From Paenibacillus solani (GTDB lineage: Bacteria; Bacillota; Bacilli; Paenibacillales; Paenibacillaceae): a DNA stretch of 64,000 nucleotides. The stretch covers positions 219,892-283,891 of the forward strand of contig NZ_LIUT01000001.1 of the NCBI RefSeq assembly GCF_001277345.1. Reading direction: 5' to 3'. Under the pieces are notes generated by a model. That model was given only the letters and a program-made list of their open reading frames with translations. It did no database searches and had not been told where the DNA came from. Of the stretch, positions 53,802 to 62,348 are shown piece by piece. Positions within the stretch are counted from its first letter, which is position 1. Every line of letters starts with the position of its first letter. The position numbers and the translations under genes are program-made.

Positions 53802-54552
53802 GTCGCACCCTTTATGGGTGTGTGGATTGAAATCACTATCACTATAGATCAAACAGCTCCAGTTATTGTCGCACCCTTTATGGGTGTGTGGATTGAAATA
53901 TCTATCTGCGGCCTAATACCAGAAACTAGCTCGTCGCACCCTTTATGGGTGTGTGGATTGAAATAGATAGATTTGGTCGTTAAGAAGTCGATCTTGAAGG
54001 TCGCACCCTTTATGGGTGTGTGGATTGAAATAATAAAGCGATATAGACCGAGGGAACAAGGCGGGTCGCACCCTTTATGGGTGTGTGGATTGAAATGATT
54101 ACGACAAAGAAGGCAAAGCGGTTATGAAAGGTCGCACCCTTTATGGGTGTGTGGATTGAAATTTCGTCTTCTAAGAGGTCATATTGCTTGTCTACTGTCG
54201 CACCCTTTATGGGTGTGTGGATTGAAATCTCCGGTGCTTGCACATCAGTGGACGGCTGTGTGTCGTCGCACCCTTTATGGGTGTGTGGATTGAAATAATG
54301 ATTGTATATTGGATACGTTATTATAGAAGGGTCGCACCCTTCATGGGTGCGTGGAATGAAATTTCTCGAGCACGGGACGTTCAGCGAAATACTCTTGTCG
54401 CACCCTTTAAGGGTGCGTGGATTGAAATCATGAAGAAACAAGCTTGTTCTCAACGTTTTTAAGTCGCACCCTTTATGGGTGTGTGGATTGAAATCTTATC
54501 TCCCGGCTTAATGGTGGGTATTGGATCGGTCGTTGCACCCGAGGAATGAAAT
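53802..54552 (+). CRISPR. Type I-C CRISPR array 1: 11 full repeats plus a degenerate end repeat
   Basis: The 32-base repeat begins GTCGCACCCTTTATGGGTGT and ends GTGGATTGAAAT. Full copies start at 53802, 53868, 53933, 54000, 54065, 54131, 54197, 54265, 54331, 54397 and 54463; spacers are 33-36 bases. The copies at 54331 and 54397 are variants (GTGCG stem, TTCAT or TTTAAG changes, one GGAATGAAAT). A 24-base remnant with the stem deleted ends the array at 54529-54552. Leader-proximal copies are perfect, so the array grows from the left. The repeat class fits the I-C cas genes that follow. Confidence 0.97.
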
Positions 54553-54606
54553 GAGAAATGAAGCTGGGTCGATCTACTATGGCGCCGCTCATGTTCTGTA
54601 AACTGC

Positions 54607-54640
54607 AAAAAAGCTTATTCCAACTGGAATAAGCTTTTTT
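54607..54640 (+). terminator. Terminator after array 1
   Basis: AAAAAAGCTTATTCCA pairs perfectly with TGGAATAAGCTTTTTT over a two-base loop. It would end crRNA precursor transcription and works in both directions. Confidence 0.85.
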
Positions 54641-54889
54641 GCATGCTCAACACTAAGAAGAACGAAACAACCCGGACGAAAAAATGAATGACCCCAGATC
54701 GAATGTTGCAAAATCATGAACCAAAATGTAACAAAAAGCAGAAAAATCACTGGAAATTGAAGGGGATAGAAATAGGTCTGTAGAATTAATTCAAATTAGG
54801 TAACTACTCTAGAAATTATCTATTAATATAAGTAATTTGCACTAATGAAAGCATCCGAAATTCTGGACTTACGGAGGTGAGATAATAAT
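54641..54889. other. Region upstream of cas3
   Basis: About 250 AT-rich bases without a gene; it must contain the cas3 promoter, but no -35/-10 pair stands out clearly. ACGGAGGTGAG precedes the cas3 ATG. Confidence 0.4.
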
Positions 54890-57316
54890 ATGAGATATAT
54901 TGCACATATCCGAGAAAGTGACCATCAGGACCAATATGTGGAAGATCATCTCCATGGGGTCCAAAGTTTGGCAGAGCAGTATGGGGAACGAATCGGGATT
55001 AAGCATATCGCCGGGCTTGCCGGAATGCTGCATGACATGGGCAAGTATACGGACAAATTTAGAGACTACATCCTTGAAGCCGTGCGCAATCCAGATGCCC
55101 CACCGAGGCGGGGGAGCGTGGATCATTCAACCGCTGGAGGGCGGCTTCTATATCAGTTGTTTCACAATAAGGAAAAAGGATTGATGGCAGAAATTGTTGG
55201 GAACGCTATCATCTCTCACCATTCCTATCTTCATGATTTTATTGACCCGAATCTCGAATTGAAATACTTGCAGCGTGTAAGAGACAAGCAGGATATTGAG
55301 GACTATGACAAAAGTGTGGAGCTGTTCTTCGAGCGTGTCATAAGCGAGAAGGATTTTAATGCCTATGTGGACAGGGCAGTCGAAGAATTAAAGCAATTCA
55401 GGGCAGTTCCTTCTACCTTAAGCAGTGAAGCCAAGTGTATGTTTCTGTCTAAATACATATTCAGTGCATTGATTGATGCTGATCGGACAAACACTCGGCA
55501 GTTTGAGGAGATTGTGACAGAAGGTATGGAGTCCACCGTTCCTCCTGATGAACTGTTCCCAGTGTATTACGGCAGATTAGTAAATGAAATTCAATCCTTT
55601 TCTGAGCAGGCCAGTGCTCAGTCACCAATACATCTTCTACGCAGTCAGATGTCTGAGCAATGCGATCAATTCGCAGATAACCCTTCAGGGATTTATACCC
55701 TATCCATTCCTACCGGGGGCGGGAAGACGCTTGCTAGTCTCCGATACGCGCTAAAGCATGCAATCAAGTATAACAAAAAACGCATTATATACGTGCTACC
55801 ATACACAACAATCATAGAACAGAATGCAGCCGAAGTACGAAGAATTTTGCAGGATGAGGCTCATATCCTCGAGCATCACTCGAATGTCATTGAAGAAGAT
55901 GATGAGGACGATGAGCAAAATGACGGTATTATGAATGTGCGCCAAAAGCTGAAGCTGGCCAAAGACAACTGGGATACACCCATTATTTTTACTACAATGG
56001 TGCAATTTCTGGATGTGTTTTATGCCAAAAGCAGTAAAAGCATTCGTAGACTGCATAATCTGAGTGAGTCGGTCATTATTTTTGATGAGGTACAGAAGGT
56101 ACCTGTTTCTTGTGTTTCATTGTTTAATGAGGCATTAAATTTCCTTAGCGCTTATTGCCATACCAGCATCGTGTTATGTACGGCTACCCAGCCTGCATTG
56201 GATTTTGTACAGCATAAGCTGAATGTGAGTCCAAATGCTGAGATCATTCACAATTTGGAACATATGATTGAGGCTTTTAAACGAGTGGAAATTGTAGACT
56301 ATGCAACTAATAACGCCTATACGAATGATACACTTGCAGCTTTAGTTACCGATAAGATCCAGGAAAAGCAGAGTGTTCTTGTTATTTTAAATACCAAATC
56401 AGTCGTGAAAAATCTCTATAAGGAACTCAAAGCCGCAAGCCCGGACATAGCGATATTTCATTTAAGCACATCGATGTGTTCAGCACACCGGAAGGTGATC
56501 CTGGACATCATTAGAGAGCGGTTGAAGAATGGTGAGAAGCTTATATGCATCAGCACGCCTCTGATTGAAGCTGGGGTTGATGTTAGTTTTGAATGTGTCA
56601 TTCGTTCGTTGGCCGGATTGGATTCTATTGCGCAGGCAGCCGGTCGATGCAACCGTCATGGGGAGAAGGAGCTACAGGAAGTTTACGTCATTGATCATGC
56701 AGAAGAAAATCTGAACCACCTGAAGGAAATCAAGTTAGGGAAAAAGATTACCCAGAGAATGCTCATAGACTTACAACGGGACCCTGCTTGCTATGGCGGC
56801 CACCTATTATCTTTGCAAGCGATGAAGAGCTATTTTCAGAACTATTATACGGATATGCAATCTCTTTTGGATTATCGGATTCCGAAGATTGGCAGATCGG
56901 TGACCTCTTTGCTGTTTGCCAAACCCGTTGACAACAATTATCTGCAAGATTACCAAACGAATAGAAATCAGAGACCGCCTCAGTTTCTGATGAACAGCTA
57001 TCGGACAGCGGCCCAGTATTTTCATGTGATTGATAATCCTGCTTCATCGGTCATTGTTCCATACGGAGAAGAAGGTCCAGAGATTATTGCTGAACTGAAC
57101 GGAGCGGGGCGGATTGAGGACTTTACGAGACTGCTGCGAAGGGCGCAGCAGTATACCGTTAATTTGTTCGATTACGAAATACAGAAGTTGGATAAGAATG
57201 GCGGGATCCGGGCTTGTCTTGATGGACAAATGCTGGTTTTGACAGATGGTGCTTATCATGAGGAATTCGGGCTGGATATGGATAATGAAAGCTGGTCTGG
57301 CTTGAATATGTTCTAG
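54890..57316 (+). CDS. cas3: CRISPR-associated helicase/nuclease Cas3, type I-C
   Basis: An 808-residue Cas3 with an N-terminal HD nuclease (HDMGKYTDKF, VDHSTAGGRLL, ISHHSYLHDF) and a C-terminal SF2 helicase: SIPTGGGKTLAS, IIFDEVQKVP (DEVQ in place of DEAD), CTATQP and QAAGRCNRHG. It unwinds and degrades DNA flagged by Cascade. In most I-C loci cas3 is directly followed by cas5; here about 870 bases of other sequence intervene. Confidence 0.96.
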   Translation: MRYIAHIRESDHQDQYVEDHLHGVQSLAEQYGERIGIKHIAGLAGMLHDMGKYTDKFRDYILEAVRNPDAPPRRGSVDHSTAGGRLLYQLFHNKEKGLMAEIVGNAIISHHSYLHDFIDPNLELKYLQRVRDKQDIEDYDKSVELFFERVISEKDFNAYVDRAVEELKQFRAVPSTLSSEAKCMFLSKYIFSALIDADRTNTRQFEEIVTEGMESTVPPDELFPVYYGRLVNEIQSFSEQASAQSPIHLLRSQMSEQCDQFADNPSGIYTLSIPTGGGKTLASLRYALKHAIKYNKKRIIYVLPYTTIIEQNAAEVRRILQDEAHILEHHSNVIEEDDEDDEQNDGIMNVRQKLKLAKDNWDTPIIFTTMVQFLDVFYAKSSKSIRRLHNLSESVIIFDEVQKVPVSCVSLFNEALNFLSAYCHTSIVLCTATQPALDFVQHKLNVSPNAEIIHNLEHMIEAFKRVEIVDYATNNAYTNDTLAALVTDKIQEKQSVLVILNTKSVVKNLYKELKAASPDIAIFHLSTSMCSAHRKVILDIIRERLKNGEKLICISTPLIEAGVDVSFECVIRSLAGLDSIAQAAGRCNRHGEKELQEVYVIDHAEENLNHLKEIKLGKKITQRMLIDLQRDPACYGGHLLSLQAMKSYFQNYYTDMQSLLDYRIPKIGRSVTSLLFAKPVDNNYLQDYQTNRNQRPPQFLMNSYRTAAQYFHVIDNPASSVIVPYGEEGPEIIAELNGAGRIEDFTRLLRRAQQYTVNLFDYEIQKLDKNGGIRACLDGQMLVLTDGAYHEEFGLDMDNESWSGLNMF

Positions 57317-57321
57317 GTACG

Positions 57322-57412
57322 ACAAAGAACCTATCTAAGTTATTGGATAGGTTCTCAAATCTTACAATATATATTTCAATCCACACTCCTAGCAAAGCTA
57401 TGAGTGACAAAT
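57322..57412 (-). ncRNA. CreA/CreR-like orphan crRNA: degenerate repeat plus pseudo-spacer
   Basis: On the minus strand, 57408-57373 is a lone repeat-like element. It begins GTCAC, has a stem CACTCATAGC/GCTAGGAGTG around TTT, and ends GTGTGGATTGAAAT, identical to the last 14 bases of the array 1 repeat. The stem sequence differs from the arrays but still pairs. A TATAAT -10 box on the minus strand (57425-57420) would start RNA about four bases before the repeat. After the handle comes ATATATTGTAAGATTTGAGA, then the hairpin GAACCTATC/GATAGGTTC with TTTGTC as terminator. A ~90-base RNA of repeat plus short spacer is predicted, loadable into I-C Cascade. Confidence 0.8.
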
Positions 57413-57451
57413 GATAAATATTATATCATAGATAGAATTTTAGTTGCCTTA

Positions 57452-57469
57452 TTCATATAATGTAATATT
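57452..57469 (+). promoter_or_regulatory. Partial protospacer with TTC PAM matched by the orphan crRNA
   Basis: TTC (57452-57454, the usual I-C PAM) is followed by ATATAATGTAATATT. The pseudo-spacer reads ATATATTGTAAGATT. Thirteen of 15 positions match; the two mismatches are at positions 6 and 12, where type I crRNAs do not pair. Matching stops after position 15, which would allow binding but not full R-loop formation or cleavage. The site lies 9 bases before the -35 box of the embedded gene. Confidence 0.8.
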
Positions 57470-57477
57470 AATCCCAG

Positions 57478-57506
57478 TTGATCTTCATCATTTTATGGTA
57501 TATTAT
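57478..57506 (+). promoter_or_regulatory. Promoter of the embedded gene
   Basis: TTGATC (57478-57483), a 17-base spacer and TATTAT (57501-57506). A Cascade complex on the adjacent protospacer, covering about 35 bases from the PAM, would occlude the -35 element. Confidence 0.65.
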
Positions 57507-57513
57507 TACAGCA

Positions 57514-57594
57514 ATGTTGAACAACCATGATGAACTTCAAATATATTATCTTAATGAGTTTAACTACTCCAATAATAGAAAGGGTGAATTTTAG
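57514..57594 (+). CDS. Possible leaderless 26-codon mini-ORF
   Basis: The ATG lies 7 bases after the -10 box, so a transcript from this promoter would start at or beside it. The peptide begins MLNNHDELQIYYLNEF and is rich in Asn, Glu and Tyr. There is no ribosome binding site. It may be a translated leader, a toxin-like mini-ORF as in CreT RNAs, or chance. Confidence 0.3.
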   Translation: MLNNHDELQIYYLNEFNYSNNRKGEF

Positions 57595-57647
57595 CTCGTT
57601 TGTAATACTGGTTGATTTTTTCAGGAAAACGTGAGGTGTAATTTACC

Positions 57648-58076
57648 ATGGATTTTATATCAAAAAGTGAGCTGTATATGAGTTTATTAAATCAACAGTT
57701 TCGTATTGAAGAATTAGAATGGAGTAGTTTTATTCCACGGAATAAGTCGGTAGAGATACCTAACGAGGAAGGACTTATTATCTTATATGATAACAGTCAT
57801 AATATCTTAGGATTGGCTGTATCGAAGGACTTAAATCGCCGTAAAGGCGAGCTCTTAAAAGATAAGAGATATTTTAAAACAGCATATTTTCGATATACGC
57901 TTGAATCAAATAGATACAAACGCTTCTCAACAAAGAATGACTTCAAGCATTTCCTAAATTTAGTTGAATCCGCTTTCGAGAAATTTGAGAATGTTTTGGA
58001 AGACGATGATCCAAGAGTGATTAAACGAAGAAATGATATAGAAGAGATGAGAATGAAGATATTAAGTGCTCTTTAA
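57648..58076 (+). CDS. Accessory protein embedded between cas3 and cas5c, divergent GIY-YIG-like
   Basis: A 142-residue protein. Residues 42-66, GLIILYDN...ILGLAVSKDLNRR, follow the strand-loop-strand-helix pattern of GIY-YIG nucleases, keeping the Arg region, but both signature Tyr residues are replaced (GLI, LGLA). A helical, charged C-terminus follows. GTGAGGTG precedes the ATG. Codon use is more AT-rich than in the cas genes, suggesting a separate origin. It is not a known Cas protein. Its promoter is the one next to the orphan-crRNA target, so it is probably repressed by Cascade. Function (toxin, nuclease or regulator) is unknown. Confidence 0.6.
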   Translation: MDFISKSELYMSLLNQQFRIEELEWSSFIPRNKSVEIPNEEGLIILYDNSHNILGLAVSKDLNRRKGELLKDKRYFKTAYFRYTLESNRYKRFSTKNDFKHFLNLVESAFEKFENVLEDDDPRVIKRRNDIEEMRMKILSAL

Positions 58077-58096
58077 TAAGCTATGCAAACTAGATA

Positions 58097-58140
58097 CATG
58101 ATGCTTTCTATATTTTTTTCTAGCGATAGAAAACATCATG
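58097..58140 (+). other. 15-bp hairpin upstream of cas5c
   Basis: CATGATGCTTTCTAT (58097-58111) pairs with ATAGAAAACATCATG (58126-58140) with one mismatch; the T7 run lies in the loop, not after the stem. It falls between the embedded gene and cas5c and may be a terminator variant, an RNA processing site or an operator. Confidence 0.55.
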
Positions 58141-58186
58141 GGTCTACTCTTTTGCTACTTTAAGGATGTTGAAAGGAGGTGAGGAT

Positions 58187-58906
58187 ATGAGAAACGCAGT
58201 AGAGTTTGTGGTATACGGAGATTATGCCTTATTCACAGATCCGCTGACAAAGCTGGGCGGGGAGAAATTAAGCTATCAAGTTCCAACCTATCAGTCAATC
58301 AAAGGGATATGTGAATCTATATATTGGAAACCGACTTTGATTATGATCGTCGATGCTATTCGCGTGATGAAGCCTATACGTATGGAGTCCAAGGGCATCC
58401 GCCCAATCGATTACAGCGGTGGTAACACGCTCGCGAATTATACGTATCTCAGAGATGTAGAGTATCAGGTGCAGGCCCATTTTGAGTTTAATAAGCATCG
58501 TCCTGATCTGGAATTCGATCGTAACGAGAACAAACATCATAACATCTTGAAACGCAGTGTGCAAGCAGGAGGTCGCCGGGACATCTTCCTCGGGACGCGG
58601 GAATGTCAGGGGTATGTAGAACCTTGTGAATTTGGCCAAGGAACAGGTTTTTATGATGATTACGGTGACATTTATCTCGGTAACATGGTTCATGGTATCA
58701 ACTACCCGGATGAAACAGGCAGGGATCAGATGGAGGTCCGGCTGTGGCAACCGGTGATGAAGGATGGAATCATCACATTCCGCCGACCGGAGGAATGCAC
58801 TCAGGTACGCCATCTTTCGGAGATGAAGCCGAAGCCGTTTGATGCGGATAATGTCCAGTCGGCAGATCAGTTGCTGGCCAGTTGGGGAGAGGGGGGAGAT
58901 CAATGA
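58187..58906 (+). CDS. cas5c: Cas5c (Cas5d), crRNA-processing subunit of I-C Cascade
   Basis: A 239-residue Cas5 protein: [20 protein letters not shown] at the start, [16 protein letters not shown], and a Gly-rich loop ([20 protein letters not shown]). In type I-C, which lacks Cas6, this protein cuts the repeat and holds the 5' handle. ATG 58187 follows AAAGGAGGTGAGG; the frame extends back to 58166. It overlaps cas8c by ATGA. Confidence 0.95.
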   Translation: MRNAVEFVVYGDYALFTDPLTKLGGEKLSYQVPTYQSIKGICESIYWKPTLIMIVDAIRVMKPIRMESKGIRPIDYSGGNTLANYTYLRDVEYQVQAHFEFNKHRPDLEFDRNENKHHNILKRSVQAGGRRDIFLGTRECQGYVEPCEFGQGTGFYDDYGDIYLGNMVHGINYPDETGRDQMEVRLWQPVMKDGIITFRRPEECTQVRHLSEMKPKPFDADNVQSADQLLASWGEGGDQ

Positions 58907-60828
58907 GCTGGCTGTTGAAGTTGTATGAAACCTATGAGTCCAATTTGGGCCGCGTAGGCGAGATTGAGATGCGGAATGAACGGGAGTATACGCTCCTGCC
59001 AATATCGCATACGACCCAGAACGCACATATTGAAGTAACCATTACAGAAGCTGGGGAGTTCCATTCGGCGGAGGTGATTGACAAGAGCGATGCAAGTACG
59101 CTGATTCCAAGTACAGAGAAATCTGCCAGCCGTGCGGGTTCCGTCGTCGCTCCCTATCCGCTCCATGACAAGCTAAGCTATGTAGCAGGAGACTTTGTGG
59201 CTTACGGCGGCGCAGTTAAGGGCGAAGAGCCGTTTGCAACCTATATTCAAGAGCTTCAGAACTGGGCCGAGTCCCCATATGCCCATCCTAAGGTAAAGAG
59301 TATTTATTGTTATTTGAGCAAGAGAACCTTAATACAAGACCTGGTGGCTTTTAAACATACTTTGGCTGTTGATGAAGATAACCGTCTCATTGAAAAATGG
59401 GACAAGAAGTACGAAGGCTTATATCCAGAAAAACCTGCGATTTTCAGTGTGATTGCGGGTGATCAATCCAGTGCTTTTATCCGTTTCACCGTGTATTCGC
59501 CGGATCGAATTCTGACCAGGGTATGGAAAGATCGGGAAATGTATGAATCCTTTATTCATTATTATCAGGAACGACTTGGAGACGAGGATATTTGTTATGT
59601 TACAGGTAAAACGCTGCCCAGTACTGAGAGACATGCGAACAAGATTCGCAATGCGGCAGATAAAGCGAAGCTGATCTCGGCGAATGATACAACAGGTTTT
59701 ACGTTTCGCGGCAGGTTCACCCATAGCAGCAATGCAGCTAGCATCAGCTATGAAGTATCTCAAAAAGCGCATAACGCTTTGAAGTGGCTGATCCAGCGTC
59801 AGGGTAAAGTGATGGACCAGCGAGTTTTTCTGGTATGGGCAAATGATGAATTGTACATCCCTGAACCGACGGAAGATACCTTTAGCTTGGATCCAGATGA
59901 GATTCCTGCGGTCGTCAGCAAATCCAACACAAATGAAGCACTGGCCCATGAAGTAGCAAAAGCACTGGCTGGATACAGAAATAAGCTTGGGGCAGCTTCC
60001 GAGAAGTATCAGTCCGAAGTCAACATGATGGTTCTTGATTCAGCAACTACCGGACGTATGGCTGTTTTATATTATCGCAATATGAACAAGGAGTTTTATT
60101 TGGACAGGCTGCTCCATTGGCATACTTCTTGTGTCTGGCTTCATCGATATCGTAAGAACAATCAGGGAGAGTTTGTGCCTTTCTATGGTGCACCAGCAAC
60201 TAGGGATATCGCTTTTGCAGCATATGGGCCAAGAGCCGGCGACAAAATTGTGAAGGGATTAATGGAGCGAATGCTCCCATGCATTGTAGATAGTGCTAAA
60301 GTTCCGAGGGATATTATCAACAGCGCTATCAACCGGGCTTCGAATCCTGTGGCTCTGGAACCCTGGGAATGGGAGAAGACGCTCAGTATTGCTTGCGCGT
60401 TAATTAACAAAGATCTGACCGATCGACAGGAGGGATTGAGTTTGGCACTGGATGTAAATAACGGTGACCGCAGTTACTTGTTCGGACGTATGCTTGCTGT
60501 TGCAGATGTGCTTGAACGACGGGCTTTGGGAGATGAAAGACGGGCAACGAACGCTATCCGTTATATGAATGCTTTTGCAAGGCATCCTGAGCGAACTTGG
60601 CAAGTCATTCAAGCGGCATTGCAGCCTTATCAGGCCCGGTTAGGCAGAGAAGCCACGTACTGGACCAAAATCATTGATGAAATCGGCAATAAATTCCAAA
60701 TGGAGGATTTTAATAATAAGGCGCTCTCCGGTAAATATCTTCTCGGATTCTATAGTCAAAGACATGAGCTTTATCAAAAGAAGGACAAATCTGAAGATGC
60801 AGTTGCAACGAATGCATCCACCAATTAA
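58903..60828 (+). CDS. cas8c: Cas8c, large subunit of I-C Cascade
   Basis: A 641-residue Csd1/Cas8c protein: [41 protein letters not shown]-like FLVWANDEL, and a helical C-terminal part that takes the place of a small subunit. It recognises the PAM (TTC in I-C systems). Translation is coupled to cas5c by an ATGA overlap. Confidence 0.95.
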   Translation: MSWLLKLYETYESNLGRVGEIEMRNEREYTLLPISHTTQNAHIEVTITEAGEFHSAEVIDKSDASTLIPSTEKSASRAGSVVAPYPLHDKLSYVAGDFVAYGGAVKGEEPFATYIQELQNWAESPYAHPKVKSIYCYLSKRTLIQDLVAFKHTLAVDEDNRLIEKWDKKYEGLYPEKPAIFSVIAGDQSSAFIRFTVYSPDRILTRVWKDREMYESFIHYYQERLGDEDICYVTGKTLPSTERHANKIRNAADKAKLISANDTTGFTFRGRFTHSSNAASISYEVSQKAHNALKWLIQRQGKVMDQRVFLVWANDELYIPEPTEDTFSLDPDEIPAVVSKSNTNEALAHEVAKALAGYRNKLGAASEKYQSEVNMMVLDSATTGRMAVLYYRNMNKEFYLDRLLHWHTSCVWLHRYRKNNQGEFVPFYGAPATRDIAFAAYGPRAGDKIVKGLMERMLPCIVDSAKVPRDIINSAINRASNPVALEPWEWEKTLSIACALINKDLTDRQEGLSLALDVNNGDRSYLFGRMLAVADVLERRALGDERRATNAIRYMNAFARHPERTWQVIQAALQPYQARLGREATYWTKIIDEIGNKFQMEDFNNKALSGKYLLGFYSQRHELYQKKDKSEDAVATNASTN

Positions 60829-60841
60829 GGAGTGAGTGAAT

Positions 60842-61699
60842 ATGAGCAGTCTGGATCACAAAATCGATTTTGCCGTCATATTGTCCGTAAAGAGCGCTAA
60901 CCCGAACGGAGATCCGCTTAATGGAAACCGTCCAAGACAGAATTATGATGGATATGGAGAAATTTCAGATGTTGCAATCAAACGCAAGATCAGAAACCGT
61001 CTTCAGGATATGGGCGAAGCCATTTTTGTACAATCCAATGATCGTAAGAATGATGAATATAGTAGTTTACGGGAGCGCGCAGATGGCAATCCGGAGTTAG
61101 GTCAAATTTTGAAGTCAAAATCCGTATCCAGTGATGATTTCGCGCGGGTGGCTTGCGGAGAATGGATCGATGTTCGCAGCTTCGGTCAGGTATTTGCTTT
61201 TAAAGGTTCAGGCGGAGGGGTTTCTGTAGGTGTAAGAGGTCCTGTCTCTATCCATACTGCCCGAAGTGTTGATCCCATCGACATTACCAGTATGCAAATT
61301 ACGAAGAGTGTTAACTCCGAACCGGGTAAGGACAGAGGTTCCGACACTATGGGGATGAAGCATCGGGTGGACTTTGGCCTATATGTATTCTATGGAAGCA
61401 TAAATACACAGTTGGCGGAAAAAACCGGATTTACGAATGAGGATGCAGAGAAGATCAAACAAGCGCTTGTCACTCTTTTTGAGAATGATTTATCGTCAGC
61501 CAGACCAGATGGCAGCATGGAAGTACATCAAGTGTACTGGTGGGAGCACAGCTCCAAATTAGGACAGTATTCTTCAGCAAAGGTACATCGCTCCTTAAAC
61601 GTACGGTCTAAGACAGATGAACCGAGAGTTTTTGAGGATTACGCTATTGAAGTAATTGAGTTGGATGGCTTAAAGGCTGAAGTATTGGATGGAAGGTAA
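60842..61699 (+). CDS. cas7: Cas7c backbone subunit of I-C Cascade
   Basis: A 285-residue Csd2/Cas7 protein: KIDFAVILSVKSANPNGDPL, FGQVFAFKGSGGGVSVGVRG, and GMKHRVDFGLYVFYG. It forms the crRNA-binding filament; its thumbs flip out every sixth base. ATG 60842 has AAGGAG 9 bases upstream; a GTG two codons earlier is an alternative. Confidence 0.95.
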   Translation: MSSLDHKIDFAVILSVKSANPNGDPLNGNRPRQNYDGYGEISDVAIKRKIRNRLQDMGEAIFVQSNDRKNDEYSSLRERADGNPELGQILKSKSVSSDDFARVACGEWIDVRSFGQVFAFKGSGGGVSVGVRGPVSIHTARSVDPIDITSMQITKSVNSEPGKDRGSDTMGMKHRVDFGLYVFYGSINTQLAEKTGFTNEDAEKIKQALVTLFENDLSSARPDGSMEVHQVYWWEHSSKLGQYSSAKVHRSLNVRSKTDEPRVFEDYAIEVIELDGLKAEVLDGR

Positions 61700-62348
61700 T
61701 GTAGACGAAGATTATCTGATGTTATCGGGCATTCAGCATTTTGATTTTTGCAAACGTCAGTGGGCGTTGATTCATATTGAACAGCAATGGGAAGAGAACG
61801 TGCGGACTGTGGAAGGGCAGTATCTTCACAAGAAGGCGGATGATTCTTTTGTTCGGGAGAAGCGCGGGGGGAAACTGATCGTACGCGGGATGCCTGTAAA
61901 ATCTCAAGAACTCAGAATTTCGGGGATTTGTGATGTCGTAGAGTTCATTCAGGATAATGAAGGTGTGGCTATTCATGGTGAAGAAGGCACGTATTTACCG
62001 CACCCCGTAGAATATAAGCGGGGCAAGCCCAAAATCAGCGATGCGGACGTCTTACAGTTAGCAGCACAAGCGCTATGTCTGGAAGAAATGCTGTTATGCC
62101 GTATTGACCACGGATATCTGTTTTACAATGAGATCAAACACAGAACAGAGGTTCAGCTAACAGAAGAGATTAAAGCTAAGGTTAAGAAGGTAGTTGGTGA
62201 GATGTATGATTACTATGAGCGCAGGTATACGCCTAAAGTAAAAACAGGCCCCTTTTGCCAAAGCTGCTCCCTTCAATCCATCTGTATGCCGCAGATCATG
62301 CACAAACGATCCGTGCGAAGCTATGTGGAGGGGAAAATCCGGGAATGA
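61689..62348 (+). CDS. cas4: Cas4 nuclease
   Basis: A 219-residue RecB-like Cas4: FDFCKRQWALIHIEQQW with the first cluster Cys, HPVEYKRGKPK with the metal-binding Glu/Lys, QAQALCLEE-like AAQALCLEEML, and a C-terminal CQSCSLQSIC cluster. It trims prespacers with Cas1-Cas2 and helps choose PAM. The start overlaps the cas7 end and the stop overlaps the cas1 start. Confidence 0.95.
   Translation: MEGNVDEDYLMLSGIQHFDFCKRQWALIHIEQQWEENVRTVEGQYLHKKADDSFVREKRGGKLIVRGMPVKSQELRISGICDVVEFIQDNEGVAIHGEEGTYLPHPVEYKRGKPKISDADVLQLAAQALCLEEMLLCRIDHGYLFYNEIKHRTEVQLTEEIKAKVKKVVGEMYDYYERRYTPKVKTGPFCQSCSLQSICMPQIMHKRSVRSYVEGKIRE

Noticed and set aside
54010..54462. ORFs across CRISPR array 1 on both strands
   Set aside because: They arise from reading the repeats (IHTPIKGAT-type motifs) and have no ribosome binding site.
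54895..54902. ATATATTG at the cas3 start matches the first 8 bases of the orphan pseudo-spacer
   Set aside because: The three bases before it are GAG, not a TTC PAM, and the match ends at base 8. The site at 57455 is far better.
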